A DNA stretch of 64,000 nucleotides, from contig JAUKNK010000152.1 in the NCBI GenBank assembly GCA_030765055.1, positions 918,501 to 982,500 on the forward strand, written 5' to 3'. Below the pieces are notes generated by a model. It was not told the DNA's origin, searched no databases, and saw nothing but the letters and a program-made list of their open reading frames with translations. The DNA is from Mantis religiosa (Eukaryota; Arthropoda; Insecta; Mantodea; Mantidae). Shown here one piece after another: positions 11,344 to 26,200 of the stretch; position 1 is the stretch's first letter, and each line of letters opens with the position of its first letter. A program made the translations under genes and the position numbers.

Positions 11344-14300
11344 GTCGGCTGGAATGTTAGACCATTCTTTCCGAGGCGTTCACTGACTTATGTTGCTATG
11401 TATACTCTAGTATAAATATTGTAAAATCGGCTGGAATGTTAGACCTTTCTCTCCGAGGCGTTTACTGACTTATGTTGCTATGTATACTCTAGTATAAGGT
11501 TTGTAAAATCGGCTGGAATGTTAGGCCATTCTTTCCGAGGTGTTTACTGAATTATGTTGCTATGTATACTCCAGTTTAAAATTTGTAAAATCGGCTGGAA
11601 TGTTAGACCTTTCTCTCCGAGGCGTTTACTGAATTATGTTGCTATGTATACTCTAGTATAAAGTTTGTAAAATCGGCTGGAATGTTTGAAAATTCTCTCC
11701 GAGGTGTTTACTGACTTATGTTGCTATGTATACTCTAGTATAAATTTTGTATAATCGGCTGGAATGTTGGACCATTCTTTCCGAGGCGTTTACTGAATTA
11801 TGTTGCTATGTATACTATAGTATAAAGTTAGTAAAATCGGCTGGAATGTTAGACCATTCCTTCCGAGGCGTTTACTGACATATGTTGCTACGTATACTCT
11901 AGAATAAAGTTTGTAAAATCGGCAGGAATGTTAGGCCATTCCTTTTGAGGCGCTTACTGAATTATGTTGCTATGTATACTCTAGCATAAAGTTTGTAAAA
12001 TCGGCTGGAATGTTAGGCCATTCTTTCCAAGGCGTTTCCTGACTTATGTTGCTACGTATACTCTAGTATAAGGTTTGTAAAATCGGCTGGAATGTTAGGC
12101 CATGCTTTCCGAGGCGTTTATCGAATTATGTTGCTATGTATACTCTAGCATAAAAATTGTAAAATCGGCTGGAATGTTAGACTATTCTCTCCGAGGCGTT
12201 TACTGAATTACGTTGCTATGTATACTCTAGTATAAAGTTTGTAAAATCGGCTGGAATGTTAAGCCATTCTTTCCAACGCGTTTACTGACTTATGTATCTA
12301 TGTATACTCTTGTATAAAGTTTGTAAAATCAACTGGAATGTTAGAGCATTCTTTCCGAGGCGTTTAGTGAATTATGTTGCTATGTATACTCTAGTATAAC
12401 GTTTGAAAAATCGGCTGGAATGTTAGACCATTCTGTCCAAGGCGTTTACTGAATTATGTTGCTATGTATACTCTAGTATAAAGTTTGTAAAATCGGCTGG
12501 AATGTTAGACCATTCTTTCCGAGGCGTTTACTGAATTATGTTGCTATTTAAACTCTAGTATAAAGTTTGTAAAATCGGCTGGAATGTTAGACCATTCTTT
12601 CCGAGGCGTTTACTGAATTATGTTGCTATTTAAACTCTAGTATAAAGTTTGTAAAATCGGCTGGAATGTTAGACCATTCTTTCCGAGGCGTTTACTGACT
12701 TATGTTCCTATGTATACGCTAGTATAAAGTTTGTTAATTCGGCTGGAATGTTAGGCCATTCTTTCCGAGGCGCTTACTGAATTATGTTCCTATGTATACT
12801 CTAGTATAAATTTTGTAAAATCGGCTGGAATGTTAGACCATTCTTTCCGAGGCGTTTACTGAATTATGTTGCTATGTATACTCTAGTATAAAGTTTGTAA
12901 AATCGGCTGGAATGTTGGGCTATTCTTTCCGAGGCGTTTACTGACTTATGTTGCTATGTATACTCTAGTATAAAGTTTGTAAAATCGGCTGGAATGTTGG
13001 ACCATTCTTTCCGAGGCGTTTACTGAATTATGTTGCTATGTATACTCTAGTATAAAGTTTGTAAAATCGGCTGGACTGTTAGGCCGTTCTTTCCGAGGCG
13101 CTTACTGATTTATGTTGCTATGTATACTCTAGTATAAAGTTTGTAAAATCGGCTGGAATGTTAGGCCATTCTTTCCGAGGCGTTTACTGAATTATGTTGC
13201 TATGTATACTCTAGTATAAAGTTTGTAAAATCGGCTGGAATGTTAGGCCATTCTTTCCGAGGCGTTTTTTGAATTATGTTGCTATGTATACTCTAGTATA
13301 AAGTTTGTAAAATCGGCTGGAATGTTAGACCATTCTTTCCGAGGCGTTTACTGACTTATGTTGCTATGTATACTCTAGCATAAAGTTTGTAAAATCGGCT
13401 GGTATGTTGGACCATTCTTTCCGAGGCGCTTAATGATTTATGTTGCTATGTATACTCTAGTATAAAGTTTGTAAAATCGGTAGGACCTTTCTCTCCGATG
13501 CGTTTACTGAATTATTTTGCTATGTATACACTAGTATAAAAATTGTAACATCGGCTGGAATGTTAGACCCTTCTCTCCGAGGCGTTTACTGAATTATGTT
13601 GCTATGTATACTCTAGTATAAGGTTTGTAAAATCGGCTGGAATGTTAGGCCATTCTTTCCGAGGTGTTTACTGAATTATGTTGCTATGTATACTCTAGTT
13701 TAAAGTTTGTAAAATCGGCTGGAATGTTAGACCTTTCTCTCCGAGGCGTTTACTGAATTATTTTGCTATGTATACTCTAGTATAAAGTTTGTAAAATCGG
13801 CTGGAATGTTAGACCATTCTTTCCGAGGCGTTTACTGAATTATGTTGCTATGTATACTCTAGTATAAAGTTTGTAAAATCGGCTGGAATGCTAGAATATT
13901 CTCTCCGAGGTGTTTACTGACTTATGTTGCTATGTATACTCTAGTATCAAGTTTGTAAAATCGGCTGGAAAGTTAGTCCATTCTTTCCGAGGCGTTTACT
14001 GAATTATGTTGCTATGTATACTCTAGTATAAAAATTGTAAAATTGGCTGGAATGTTAGACCTTTCTCTCCGAGGCGTTTACTGAATTATGTTGCTGTGTA
14101 TACTCTAGTATAAAGTTTGAAAAATCGGCTGGAATGTTAGGCCATTCTTTCCGAAGCGCTTACTGAATTATGTTGCTATGTATACTCTAGTATAAAAATT
14201 GTAAAATTGGCTGGAATGTTAGACCTTTCTCTCCGAGGCGTTTACTGAATTATGTTGCTGTGTATACTCTAGTATAAAGTTTTTAAAATCGGCTGGAATG

Positions 14301-14950
14301 TTAAGCCATCCTTTCAAAAGCGTTTACTGAATTATGTTGCTATGTATACTCTAGTATAAAGTTTGTAAAATCGGCTGGAATGTTAGGCCATTCTTTCCAA
14401 GGCGCTTACTGAATTATGTTGCTGTGTATACTCTAGCATAAAGTTTGTAAAATCGGCTGGTATGTTGGACCATTCTTTCCGAGGCGCTTAATGATTTATG
14501 TTGCTATGTATACTCTAGTATAAAGTTTGTAAAATCGGTAGGACCTTTCTCTCCGATGCGTTTACTGAATTATTTTGCTATGTATACACTAGTATAAAAA
14601 TTGTAACATCGGCTGGAATGTTAGACCCTTCTCTCCGAGGCGTTTACTGAATTATGTTGCTATGTATACTCTAGTATAAGGTTTGTAAAATCGGCTGGAA
14701 AGTTAGGCCATTCTTTCCGAGGTGTTTACTGAATTATGTTGCTATGTATACTCTAGTTTAAAGTTTGTAAAATCGGCTGGAAAGTTAGGCCATTCTTTCC
14801 GAGGTGTTTACTGAATTATGTTGCTATGTATACTCTAGTATAAAGTTTGTAAAATCGGCTGGAAAGTTAGGCCATTCTTTCCGAGGTGTTTACTGAATTA
14901 TGTTGCTATGTATACTCTAGTTTAAAGTTTGTAAAATCGGCTGGAATGTT
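11344..14950 (+). repeat. 45-monomer higher-order unit, copy 1
   Basis: Marked monomers repeat to the right at a constant offset. CCAGTTTAAAATTTG at 11571 matches 15245, and TATTTAAACTC at 12545 and 12627 matches 16219 and 16301, all at 3674 bp. That equals 45 x 82 minus 16, explained by the two 74-bp monomers inside the unit (13478 and 14536). Later markers are offset 3756, one extra monomer. Confidence 0.88.
13478..13551 (+). repeat. 74-bp short monomer (T form), representative
   Basis: The interval between CGG marks is 74 bp here (13478 to 13552), against 82 bp for its left neighbour. The missing 8 bp lie in CGGCTGGAATGTTAGACC, which reads CGGTAGGACC. The same short form is at 14536, 17234 and 18292. 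A sister form with C (CGGCAGGACC) occurs at 26151, 29012, 29332, 33012, 46278, 48401, 57572 and 63138. All share one deletion, so they descend from one event. Confidence 0.88.
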
Positions 14951-15017
14951 AGACCATTCTTTCCGAGGCGTTCACTGACTTATGTTGCTATGTATACTCT
15001 AGTATAAATATTGTAAA

Positions 15018-18000
15018 ATCGGCTGGAATGTTAGACCATTCTTTCCGAGGCGTTCACTGACTTATGTTGCTATGTATACTCTAGTATAAATATTGTAAAA
15101 TCGGCTGGAATGTTAGACCTTTCTCTCCGAGGCGTTTACTGACTTATGTTGTTATGTATACTCTAGTATAAGGTTTGTAAAATCGGCTGGAATGTTAGGC
15201 CATTCTTTCCGAGGTGTTTACTGAATTATGTTGCTATGTATACTCCAGTTTAAAATTTGTAAAATCGGCTGGAATGTTAGACCTTTCTCTCCGAGGCGTT
15301 TACTGAATTATGTTGCTATGTATACTCTAGTATAAAGTTTGTAAAATCGGCTGGAATGTTTGAAAATTCTCTCCGAGGTGTTTACTGACTTATGTTGCTA
15401 TGTATACTCTAGTATAAATTTTGTATAATCGGCTGGAATGTTGGACCATTCTTTCCGAGGCGTTTACTGAATTATGTTGCTATGTATACTATAGTATAAA
15501 GTTTGTAAAATCGGCTGGAATGTTAGACCATTCTTTCCGAGGCGTTTACTGACATATGTTGCTACGTATACTCTAGAATAAAGTTTGTAAAATCGGCAGG
15601 AATGTTAGGCCATTCCTTTTGAGGCGCTTACTGAATTATGTTGCTATGTATACTCTAGCATAAAGTTTGTAAAATCGGCTGGAATGTTAGGCCATTCTTT
15701 CCAAGGCGTTTCCTGACTTATGTTGCTACGTATACTCTAGTATAAGGTTTGTAAAATCGGCTGGAATGTTAGGCCATGCTTTCCGAGGCGTTTATCGAAT
15801 TATGTTGCTATGTATACTCTAGCATAAAAATTGTAAAATCGGCTGGAATGTTAGACTATTCTCTCCGAGGCGTTTACTGAATTACGTTGCTATGTATACT
15901 CTAGTATAAAGTTTGTAAAATCGGCTGGAATGTTAAGCCATTCTTTCCAACGCGTTTACTGACTTATGTATCTATGTATACTCTTGTATAAAGTTTGTAA
16001 AATCAACTGGAATGTTAGAGCATTCTTTCCGAGGCGTTTAGTGAATTATGTTGCTATGTATACTCTAATATAACGTTTGAAAAATCGGCTGGAATGTTAG
16101 ACCATTCTGTCCAAGGCGTTTACTGAATTATGTTGCTATGTATACTCTAGTATAAAGTTTGTAAAATCGGCTGGAATGTTAGACCATTCTTTCCGAGGCG
16201 TTTACTGAATTATGTTGCTATTTAAACTCTAGTATAAAGTTTGTAAAATCGGCTGGAATGTTAGACCATTCTTTCCGAGGCGTTTACTGAATTATGTTGC
16301 TATTTAAACTCTAGTATAAAGTTTGTAAAATCGGCTGGAATGTTAGACCATTCTTTCCGAGGCGTTTACTGACTTATGTTCCTAAGTATACGCTAGTATA
16401 AAGTTTGTTAATTCGGCTGGAATGTTAGACCATTCTTTCCGAGGCGTTTACTGAATTATGTTGCTATGTATACTCTAGTATAAAGTTTGTAAAATCGGAT
16501 GGAATGTTGGGCTATTCTTTCCGAGGCGTTTACTGACTTATGTTGCTATGTATACTCTAGTATAAAGTTTGTAAAATCGGCTGGAATGTTGGACCATTCT
16601 TTCCGAGGCGTTTACTGAATTATGTTGCTATGTATACTCTAGTATAAAGTTTGTAAAATCGGCTGGACTGTTAGGCCGTTCTTTCCGAGGCGTTTACTGA
16701 ATTATGTTGCTATGTATACTCTAGTATAAAGTTTGTAAAATCGGCTGGAATGTTAGACCATTCTTTCCGAGGCGTTTACTGAATTATGTTGCTATGTATA
16801 CTCTAGTATAAAGTTTGTAAAATCGGCTGGAATGTTAGGCCATTCTTTCCGAGGCGTTTACTGAATTATGTTGCTATGTATACTCTAGTATAAAGTTTGT
16901 AAAATCGGCTGGAATGTTAGGCCATTCTTTCCGAGGCGTTTTTTGAATTATGTTGCTATGTATACTCTAGTATAAAGTTTGTAAAATCGGCTGGAATGTT
17001 AGGCCATTCTTTCCAAGGCGCTTACTGAATTATGTTGCTATGTATACTCTAGTATAAAGTTTGTAAAATCGGCTGGAATGTTAGACCATTCTTTCCGAGG
17101 CGTTTACTGACTTATGTTGCTATGTATACTCTAGCATAAAGTTTGTAAAATCGGCTGGTATGTTGGACCATTCTTTCCGAGGCGCTTAATGATTTATGTT
17201 GCTATGTATACTCTAGTATAAAGTTTGTAAAATCGGTAGGACCTTTCTCTCCGATGCGTTTACTGAATTATTTTGCTATGTATACACTAGTATAAAAATT
17301 GTAACATCGGCTGGAATGTTAGACCCTTCTCTCCGAGGCGTTTACTGAATTATGTTGCTATGTATACTCTAGTATAAGGTTTGTAAAATCGGCTGGAATG
17401 TTAGGCCATTCTTTCCGAGGTGTTTACTGAATTATGTTGCTATGTATACTCTAGTTTAAAGTTTGTAAAATCGGCTGGAATGTTAGACCTTTCTCTCCGA
17501 GGCGTTTACTGAATTATTTTGCTATGTATACTCTAGTATAAAGTTTGTAAAATCGGCTGGAATGTTAGACCATTCTTTCCGAGGCGTTTACTGAATTATG
17601 TTGCTATGTATACTCTAGTATAAAGTTTGTAAAATCGGCTGGAATGCTAGAATATTCTCTCCGAGGTGTTTACTGACTTATGTTGCTATGTATACTCTAG
17701 TATCAAGTTTGTAAAATCGGCTGGAAAGTTAGTCCATTCTTTCCGAGGCGTTTACTGAATTATGTTGCTATGTATACTCTAGTATAAAAATTGTAAAATT
17801 GGCTGGAATGTTAGACCTTTCTCTCCGAGGCGTTTACTGAATTATGTTGCTGTGTATACTCTAGTATAAAGTTTGAAAAATCGGCTGGAATGTTAGGCCA
17901 TTCTTTCCGAAGCGCTTACTGAATTATGTTGCTATGTATACTCTAGTATAAAAATTGTAAAATTGGCTGGAATGTTAGACCTTTCTCTCCGAGGCGTTTA

Positions 18001-18706
18001 CTGAATTATGTTGCTGTGTATACTCTAGTATAAAGTTTTTAAAATCGGCTGGAATGTTAAGCCATCCTTTCAAAAGCGTTTACTGAATTATGTTGCTATG
18101 TATACTCTAGTATAAAGTTTGTAAAATCGGCTGGAATGTTAGGCCATTCTTTCCAAGGCGCTTACTGAATTATGTTGCTGTGTATACTCTAGCATAAAGT
18201 TTGTAAAATCGGCTGGTATGTTGGACCATTCTTTCCGAGGCGCTTAATGATTTATGTTGCTATGTATACTCTAGTATAAAGTTTGTAAAATCGGTAGGAC
18301 CTTTCTCTCCGATGCGTTTACTGAATTATTTTGCTATGTATACACTAGTATAAAAATTGTAACATCGGCTGGAATGTTAGACCCTTCTCTCCGAGGCGTT
18401 TACTGAATTATGTTGCTATGTATACTCTAGTATAAGGTTTGTAAAATCGGCTGGAAAGTTAGGCCATTCTTTCCGAGGTGTTTACTGAATTATGTTGCTA
18501 TGTATACTCTAGTTTAAAGTTTGTAAAATCGGCTGGAAAGTTAGGCCATTCTTTCCGAGGTGTTTACTGAATTATGTTGCTATGTATACTCTAGTATAAA
18601 GTTTGTAAAATCGGCTGGAAAGTTAGGCCATTCTTTCCGAGGTGTTTACTGAATTATGTTGCTATGTATACTCTAGTTTAAAGTTTGTAAAATCGGCTGG
18701 AATGTT
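15018..18706 (+). repeat. 45-monomer higher-order unit, copy 2
   Basis: Tandem copy of 11344-14950. It is preceded by an extra monomer (the TTCACTGACTT form at 14973 and again at 15055). Copy 2 replaces a GCTTACTG/TTCC monomer present in copy 1 near 12770 and gains units elsewhere, so single-monomer gains and losses have followed the duplication. It ends inside a run of GAAAGTTAGGCC/GTTTAAAG monomers. Confidence 0.85.
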
Positions 18707-20660
18707 AGACCTTTCTCTCCGAGGCGTTTACTGAATTATTTTGCTATGTATACACTAGTATAAAGTTTGTAAAATCGGCTGGAATGTTAGACCATTCTTT
18801 CCGAGGTGTTTACTGAATTATTTTGCTATGTATACACTAGTATAAAGTTTGTAAAATCGGCTGGAATGTTAGACCTTTCTCTCCGAGGCGTTTACTGAAT
18901 TATTTTGCTATGTATACACTAGTATAAAGTTTGTAAAATCGGCTGGAAAGTTAGGCCATTCTTTCCGAGGTGTTTACTGAATTATGTTGCTATGTATACT
19001 CTAGTTTAAAGTTTGTAAAATCGGCTGGAATGTTAGACCTTTCTCTCCGAGGCGTTTACTGAATTATGTTGCTATGTATACTCTAGTATAAAGTTTGTAA
19101 AATCGGCTGGAATGTTAGACCATTCTTTCCGAGGTGTTTACTGAATTATGTTCCTATGTATACTCTAGTATAAAGTTTGTAAAATCGGCTGGAATGTTAG
19201 AATATTCTCTCCGAGGTGTTTACTGACTTATGTTGCTATGTATACTCTAGTATCAAGTTTGTAAAATCGGCTGGAATGTTGGACCATTCTTTCCGAGGCG
19301 TTTACTGAATTATGTTGCGATGTATACTCTAGTATAAAGTTTGTAAAATCAGCTGGAATGTTAGACCATTCTTTCCGAGGCGTTTGATGAATTATGTTGC
19401 TATGTATACTCTAGTATAAAGTTTGTAAAATCTGCTGGAATGTTAGGCCATTCATTGCGAGGCGCTTACTGAATTATGTTGCTATGTATACTCTAGTATA
19501 AAGTTTGTAAAATCTGCTGGAATGTTAGGCCATTCATTGCGAGGCGCTTACTGAATTATGTTGCTATGTATACTCTAGTATAAAGTTTGTAAAGTCGGCT
19601 GGAATGTTAGACCATCCTTTCCGAGGCGTTTACTGACTTATGTTGCTATGTATACTTTGGAATAAAGTTTGTAAAATCGGCTGGAATCTTAGACCATTCT
19701 TTCCGAGGCGTTTACTGAACTATGTTGCTATGTATACTCTAGTATAAATATTGTAAAATCGGCTGGAATGTTAGACCTTTCTCTCCGAGGCGTTTACTGA
19801 ATTATGTTGCTATGTATACTCTAGTATAAAGTTTGTAAAATCGGCTGGAATGTTAGGCCATTCTTTCCGAGGCGCTTACTGAATTATGTTGCTATGTATA
19901 CTCTAGTAAAGGATTTGTAAAATCGGCTGGAATGTTAGGCCACTTTTTCCAAGGCGTTTACTGACTTATGTTGCTATGTATACTCTAGTATAAAGTTTGT
20001 TAAATCGGCTGGAATGTTAGACTATTCTTTCCGAGGTGTTTACTGAATTATGTTGCTATGTGTACCCTAGTATAAAGTTTGTAAAATCGGCTGGAATGTT
20101 AGACTATTCTTTCCGAGGCGTTTACTGAATTATGTTGCTATGTATACCCTAGTATAAAAATTGTAAAATCGGCTGGAATGTTAGACCATTCATTCCGAGG
20201 CGCTTACTGAATTATGTTGCTATGTATACTCTAGTATAAAGTTTGTAAAATCGGCTGGTATGTTAGCCCTTTCTCTCCGAGGCGCTTACTGAATTATGTT
20301 GCTATGTATACTCTAGTATAAAGTTTGTAAATTCGGCTGGAATGTTAGACCATTCTTTCCGAGGAATTTACTGAATTATGTTGCTATGTATACTCTAGTA
20401 TAAAGTTTGTAAAATCGGCTGGAATGTTAGACCTTTCTCTCCGAGGCACTTACTGAATTATGTTGCTATGTATACTCTAGTATAAAGTTTGTAAATTCGG
20501 CTGGAATGTTAGACCATTCTTTCCGAGGAATTTACTGAATTATGTTGCTATGTATACTCTAGTATAAAGTTTGTAAAATCGGCTGGAATGTTAGACCATT
20601 CTTTCCGAGGCGTTTACTGAATGATGTTGCTATGTATACTCTAGTATAAAGTTTGTAAAA

Positions 20661-21070
20661 TTGGCTGGAATGTTAGGCCATTCTTTCCAAGGCGTTTACT
20701 GAATTATGTTGCTATGTATACTCTAGTATAAAGTTTGTAAAATCGGCTGGAATGTTAGACCATTCTTTCCGAGGCGTTTACTGAATTATGTTGCTATGTA
20801 TACTCTAGTATAAAGTTTGTAAAATTGGCTGGAATGTTAGGCCATTCTTTCCAAGGCGTTTACTGAATTATGTTGCTATGTATACTCTAGTATAAAGTTT
20901 GTAAAATCGGCTGGAATGTTAGACCATTCTTTCCGAGGCGTTTACTGAATTATGTTGCTATGTATACTCTAGTATAAAGTTTGTAAAATTGGCTGGAATG
21001 TTAGGCCATTCTTTCCAAGGCGTTTACTGAATTATGTTGCTATGTATACTCTAGTATAAAGTTTGTAATA
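20661..21070 (+). repeat. 164-bp dimer patch within long block copy 1
   Basis: The TTGGCTGGAATGTTAGGCC monomer starts at 20661, 20825 and 20989, exactly 164 bp apart, alternating with the ATCGG/TTAGACC monomer. The equivalent part of copy 2 (about 40700-41000) shows only one such pair, so the dimer run expanded or contracted after the long duplication. Confidence 0.8.
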
Positions 21071-22269
21071 CCGCTGTAATGTTAGACCATTCTTTCCGAG
21101 GCGTTTACTGAATTATGTTGCTATGTATACTTTAGTATAAAGTTTGTAAAATTGGTTGGAATTTTAGGCCATCCTTTCCAAGGCGTTTACTGAATTATGT
21201 TGCTATGTATACTCTAGTATAAAGTTTGTAAAATCGGCTGGAATGTTAGGCCATTCTTTCCAAGGCGCTTACTGAATTATTTTAATGTATACTCTAGTAT
21301 AAAGTTTGTAAAATCGGCTGGAATGTTAGACCATTCTTTCCGAGGCGTTTACTGACTTATGTTGCTATGTATACTCTAGTACAAAGTTTGTAAAATCGGC
21401 TGGAAAGTTAGTCCATTCTTTCCGAAGCGCTTACTGAATTATGTTGCTATGTATACTCTAGTATAGAGTTTGTAAAATCGGCTGGAATGTTAAGCCATCC
21501 TTTCCAAAGCGTTTACTGACTTATGTTGCTATGTATACTCTATTATAAAGTTTGTAAAATCGGCTGGAATGTTACACCTTTCTTTCCGAGGTGCTTAATG
21601 AATTACGTTGCTATGTATACTCTAGTATAAAGTTTGTAAAATCGGCTGGAATGTTGGACCATTCTTTCCGAGTTGCTTAATGATTTATGTTGCTATGTAT
21701 ACTCTAGTATAAAGTTTGTAAAATCAACTGGAATGTTAGACCATTCTTTCCGAGGCGTTTACTGAATTATGTTGCTATGTATACTCTAGTATAAAGTTTG
21801 TAAAATCGGCTGGAATGTTAGACCCTTCTCTCCGAGGCGTGTACTGAATTATGTTGCTATGTATACTCTAGTATAAGGTTTGTAAAATCGGCTGGAATGT
21901 TAGGCCATTCTTTCCGAGTTGTTTACTGAATTATGTTGCTATGTATACTCTAGTTTAAAGTTTATAAAATCGGCTGGAATGTTAGACCTTTCTCTCCGAG
22001 GCGTTTAATAAATTATGTTGCTATGTATACTCTAGTATAAAGTTTGTAAACTCGGCTGGAATGTTAGGCCATTCTTTCCGAGGCGCTTACTGAATTATGT
22101 TGCTATGTATACTCTAGTATAAAGTTTGTAAAGTCGGCTGGAATGTTAGACCATTCTTTCCGAGGCGTTTACTGAATGATGTTGGTATGTATACCCTAGT
22201 ATAAAGTTTGTAAAATCGGCTGGAATGTTAGGCCATTCTCTCCAAGGCGTTTACTGACTTATGTTGCTA

Positions 22270-23200
22270 TGTATACTCTAGTATAAAGTTTGTTAAATCG
22301 GCTGGAAGGTTAGACCATTCTTTCCGAGGTGTTTACTGAATTATGTTGCTATGTATACTCTAGTATAAAGTTTGTTAAATCGGCTGGAAGGTTAGACCAT
22401 TCTTTCCGAGGTGTTTACTGACTTATGTTGCTATGTATACTCTAGTATAAAGTTTGTTAAATCGGCTGGAATGTTAGACCATTCTTTCCGAGGTGTTTAC
22501 TGAATTATGTTGCTATGTATACTCTAGTATAAAGTTTGTAAAATCGGCTGGAATGTTAGACCATTCTTTCCGAGGTGTTTACTGAATTATGTTGCTATGT
22601 ATACTCTAGTATAAAGTTTGTAAAATCGGCTGGAATGTTAGACTATTCTTTCCGAGGTGTTTACTGAATTATGTTGCTATGTATACTCTAGTATAAAGTT
22701 TGTTAAATCGGCCGGAAGGTTAGACCATTCTTTCCGAGGTGTTTACTGAATTATGTTCCTATGTATACTCTAGTATAAAGTTTGTAAAATCGGCTGGAAT
22801 GTTAGACTATTCTTTCCGAGGTGTTTACTGAATTATGTTGCTATGTATACTCTAGTATAAAGTTTGTAAAATCGGCTGGAATGTTAGACTATTCTTTCCG
22901 AGGTGTTTACTGAATTATGTTGCTATGTATACTCTAGTATAAAGTTTGTAAAATCGGCTGGAATGTTAGACTATTCTTTCCGAGGTGTTTACTGAATTAT
23001 GTTGCTATGTATACTCTAGTATAAAGTTTGTAAAATCGGCTGGAATGTTAGGCCATTCTTTCCAAGGCGTTTACTGAATTATGTTGCTATGTATACTCTA
23101 GTATAAAGTTTGTAAAATCGGCTGGAATGTTAGACTATTCTTTCCGAGGTGTTTACTGAATTATGTTGCTATGTATACTCTAGTATAAAGTTTGTAAAGT
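22270..23200 (+). repeat. Homogenised patch of GAGGTGTTTACTG monomers
   Basis: A run of consecutive monomers shares TTTCCGAGGTGTTTACTG, mostly with TTAGACTATTC, and several with TTGTTAAATCGG or GGAAGGTTAG. The related run at about 42830-43560 has a different number and order of the same types, so both were reshuffled independently after the long-range duplication. Confidence 0.75.
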
Positions 23201-26200
23201 CGCTGGAATGTTAGACCATTCTTTCCGAGGCGTTTACTGAATTATGTTGCTATGTATACTCTAGTATAAAGTTTGTAAAATCGGCTGGAATGTTAGACCT
23301 TTCTCTCCGAGCCGTTTACTGAATTATGTTGCTGTGTATACTCTAGTATAAAGTTTGTAAAGTCGGCTGGAATGTTAGGCCATTCTTTCCGAAGCGCTTA
23401 CTGAATTATGTTGCTATGTATACTCTAGTATAGAGTTTGTAAAATCGGCTGGAATGTTAAGCCATCCTTTCCAAAGCGTTTACTGACTTATGTTGCTATG
23501 TATACTCTATTATAAAGTTTGTAAAGACGGCTGGAATGTTAGACTATTCTTTCAGAGGCGTATACTGAATTATGTTGCTATGTATACTCTGGTATAAAGT
23601 TTGTAAAATCGGCTGGGTTATTAGACCATTCTATCCGAGGCGTTTACTGAATTATGTTGCTATGTATACTCTAGTATAAAGTTTGTAAAATCGGCTGGAA
23701 TGTTAGACCATTCTTTTCGAGGCGTTTACTGAATTATGTTGCTATGTACACTCTAGTATAGAGTTTGTAAAATCGGCTGGAATGTTAGGCCATTCTTTCC
23801 GAGGCGCTTACTGAAATATGTTCCTATGTATACTCTAGTATAAAGTTTGTAAAATCGGCTGGAATGTTAGACCATTTTTTCCAAGGCGTTTACTGAATTA
23901 TGTTGCTATGCATTCTCTAGTATAAAGTTTGTAAAATCGGCTGGAATGTTAGACCATTCATTCCGAGGCGCTTTATGAATTATGTTGCTATGTATACTCT
24001 AGTATAAAAATTGTAAAATCGGCTGGAATGTTAGACCATTCTTTCCGAGGCGTTTACTGAATTATGTTGCTATGTATACTCTAGTATAGAGTTTGTAAAA
24101 TCGGCTGGAATGTTAGACCATTCTTTCCGAGGCGTTTACAGAATTATGTTGCTATGTATACTCCAGTATAAAGTTTGTAAAGTCGGCTGGAATGCTAGGC
24201 CATTCTTTCCGAGGCGTTTACTGAATTATGTTGCTATGTATACTCTAGTATAAAGTTTGTAAAATCGGCTGGAATGTTAGACTATTCTTTCCGAGGCGTT
24301 TACTGAATTGTGTTGCTATGTATACTCTAGTATAAAGTATGTAAAATTGGCTGGAATGTTAGGGCATTCTTTCCAAGGCGTTTACTGAATTATGTTGCTA
24401 TGTATACTCTAGTATAGAGTTTGTAAAATCGGCTGGAATGTTTGACCGTTCTTTCCGAGGCGTTTACTGAATTATGTTGCTATGCATACTCTAGTATAAA
24501 GTTTGTAAAATCGGCTGGAATGTTAGGATATTCTTTCCGAGGTGTTTACTGAATTATGTTGCTATGTATACTCTAGTATAAAGTTTGTAAAATCGGCTGG
24601 AATGTTACACCATTCTTTCCGAGGCGTTTACTGAATTATGTTGCTATGTATACTCTAGTATAAAAATTGTAAAATATGCTGGAATGTTAGACCATTCCTT
24701 CCGGGGCGGTTAGTCAATTATGTTGCTATATATACTCTAGTATAAAGTTTGTAAAATCGGCTGGAATGAAAGACCATTCATTCCGAGGAGCTTACTGAAT
24801 TATGTTGCTATGTATACTCTAGTATAAAGTTTGTAAAACAGGCTGGAATGTTAGACCATTCTTTCCGAGGCGTTTACTGAATTATGTTGCTATGTATACT
24901 CTAGTATAAAGTTTGTAAAATCGGCTGGAATGTTAGACCATTCTTTCCGAGGCGTTTACTGAATGATGTTGCTATGTATACTCTAGTATAAAGTTTGTAA
25001 AATCGGCTGGAATGTTAGGCCATTCTTTCCAAGGCGTTTACTGAATTATATTGCTATGTATACTCTAGTATAAAGTTTGTAAAATCGCTGTAATGTTAGA
25101 CCATTCTTTCCGAGGCGTTTACTGAATTATGTTGCTATGTATACTCTAGTATATAGTTTGTAAAATCGGCTGGAATTTTAGGCCATCCTTTCCAAGGTGT
25201 TTACTGAATTATGTTGCTATGTATACTCTAGTATAAAGTTTGCAAAAATCAGCTAGAATGTTGGACCATTCTTTCCGAGGCGTTTACTGAATTATGTTGC
25301 TATGTATACTATAGTATAAAGTTTGTAAAATCGGCTGGAACGTTTGGCCATTCTTTCCAAGGCGCTTACTGAATTATGTTGCTATGTATATGCTATTATA
25401 AAGTTTGTAAAATCGGCTGGAATGTTAGACCATTCCTTCCGAGGCGTTTACTGACTTATGTTGCTATGTATACTCTAGTACAAAGTTTGTAAAATCGGCT
25501 GGAAAGTTAGTCCATTCTTTCCGAAGCGTTTACTGAATTATGTTGCTATGTATACTCTAGTATAAAGATTGTAAAATTGGCTGGAATGTTAGACCTTTCT
25601 CTCCGAGGCGTTTACTGAATTATGTTGCTGTGTATACTCTAGTATAAAGTTTGAAAGTCGGCTGGAATGTTAGGCCATTCATTCCGAAACGCTTACTGAA
25701 TTATGTTGCTATGTATACTCTAGTATAAAAATTGTAAAATTGGCTGGAATGTTAGACCTTTCTCTCCGAGGCGTTTACTGAATTATGTTGCTGTGTATAC
25801 TCTAGTATAAAGTTTGTAAAATCGGCTGGAATGTTAAGCCATCCTTTCAAAAGCGTTTACTGACTTATGTTGCTATGTATACTCTATTATAAAGTTTGTA
25901 AAATCGGCTGGAATGTTACACATTTCTTTCCGAGGTGCTTAATGAATTACGTTGCTATGTATACTCTAGTATAAAGTTTGTAAAATCGGCTGGAATGTTG
26001 GACCATTCTTTCCGAGGCGCTTAATGATTTATGTTGCTATGTATACTCTAGTATAAAGTTTGTAAAATCAACTGGAATGTTAGACCATTCTTTCCGAGGC
26101 GTTTACTGACTTATGTTGCTATGTATACTCTAGTATAAAGTTTGTAAAATCGGCAGGACCTTTCTCTCCGATGCGTTTACTGAATTATGCTGCTATGTAT

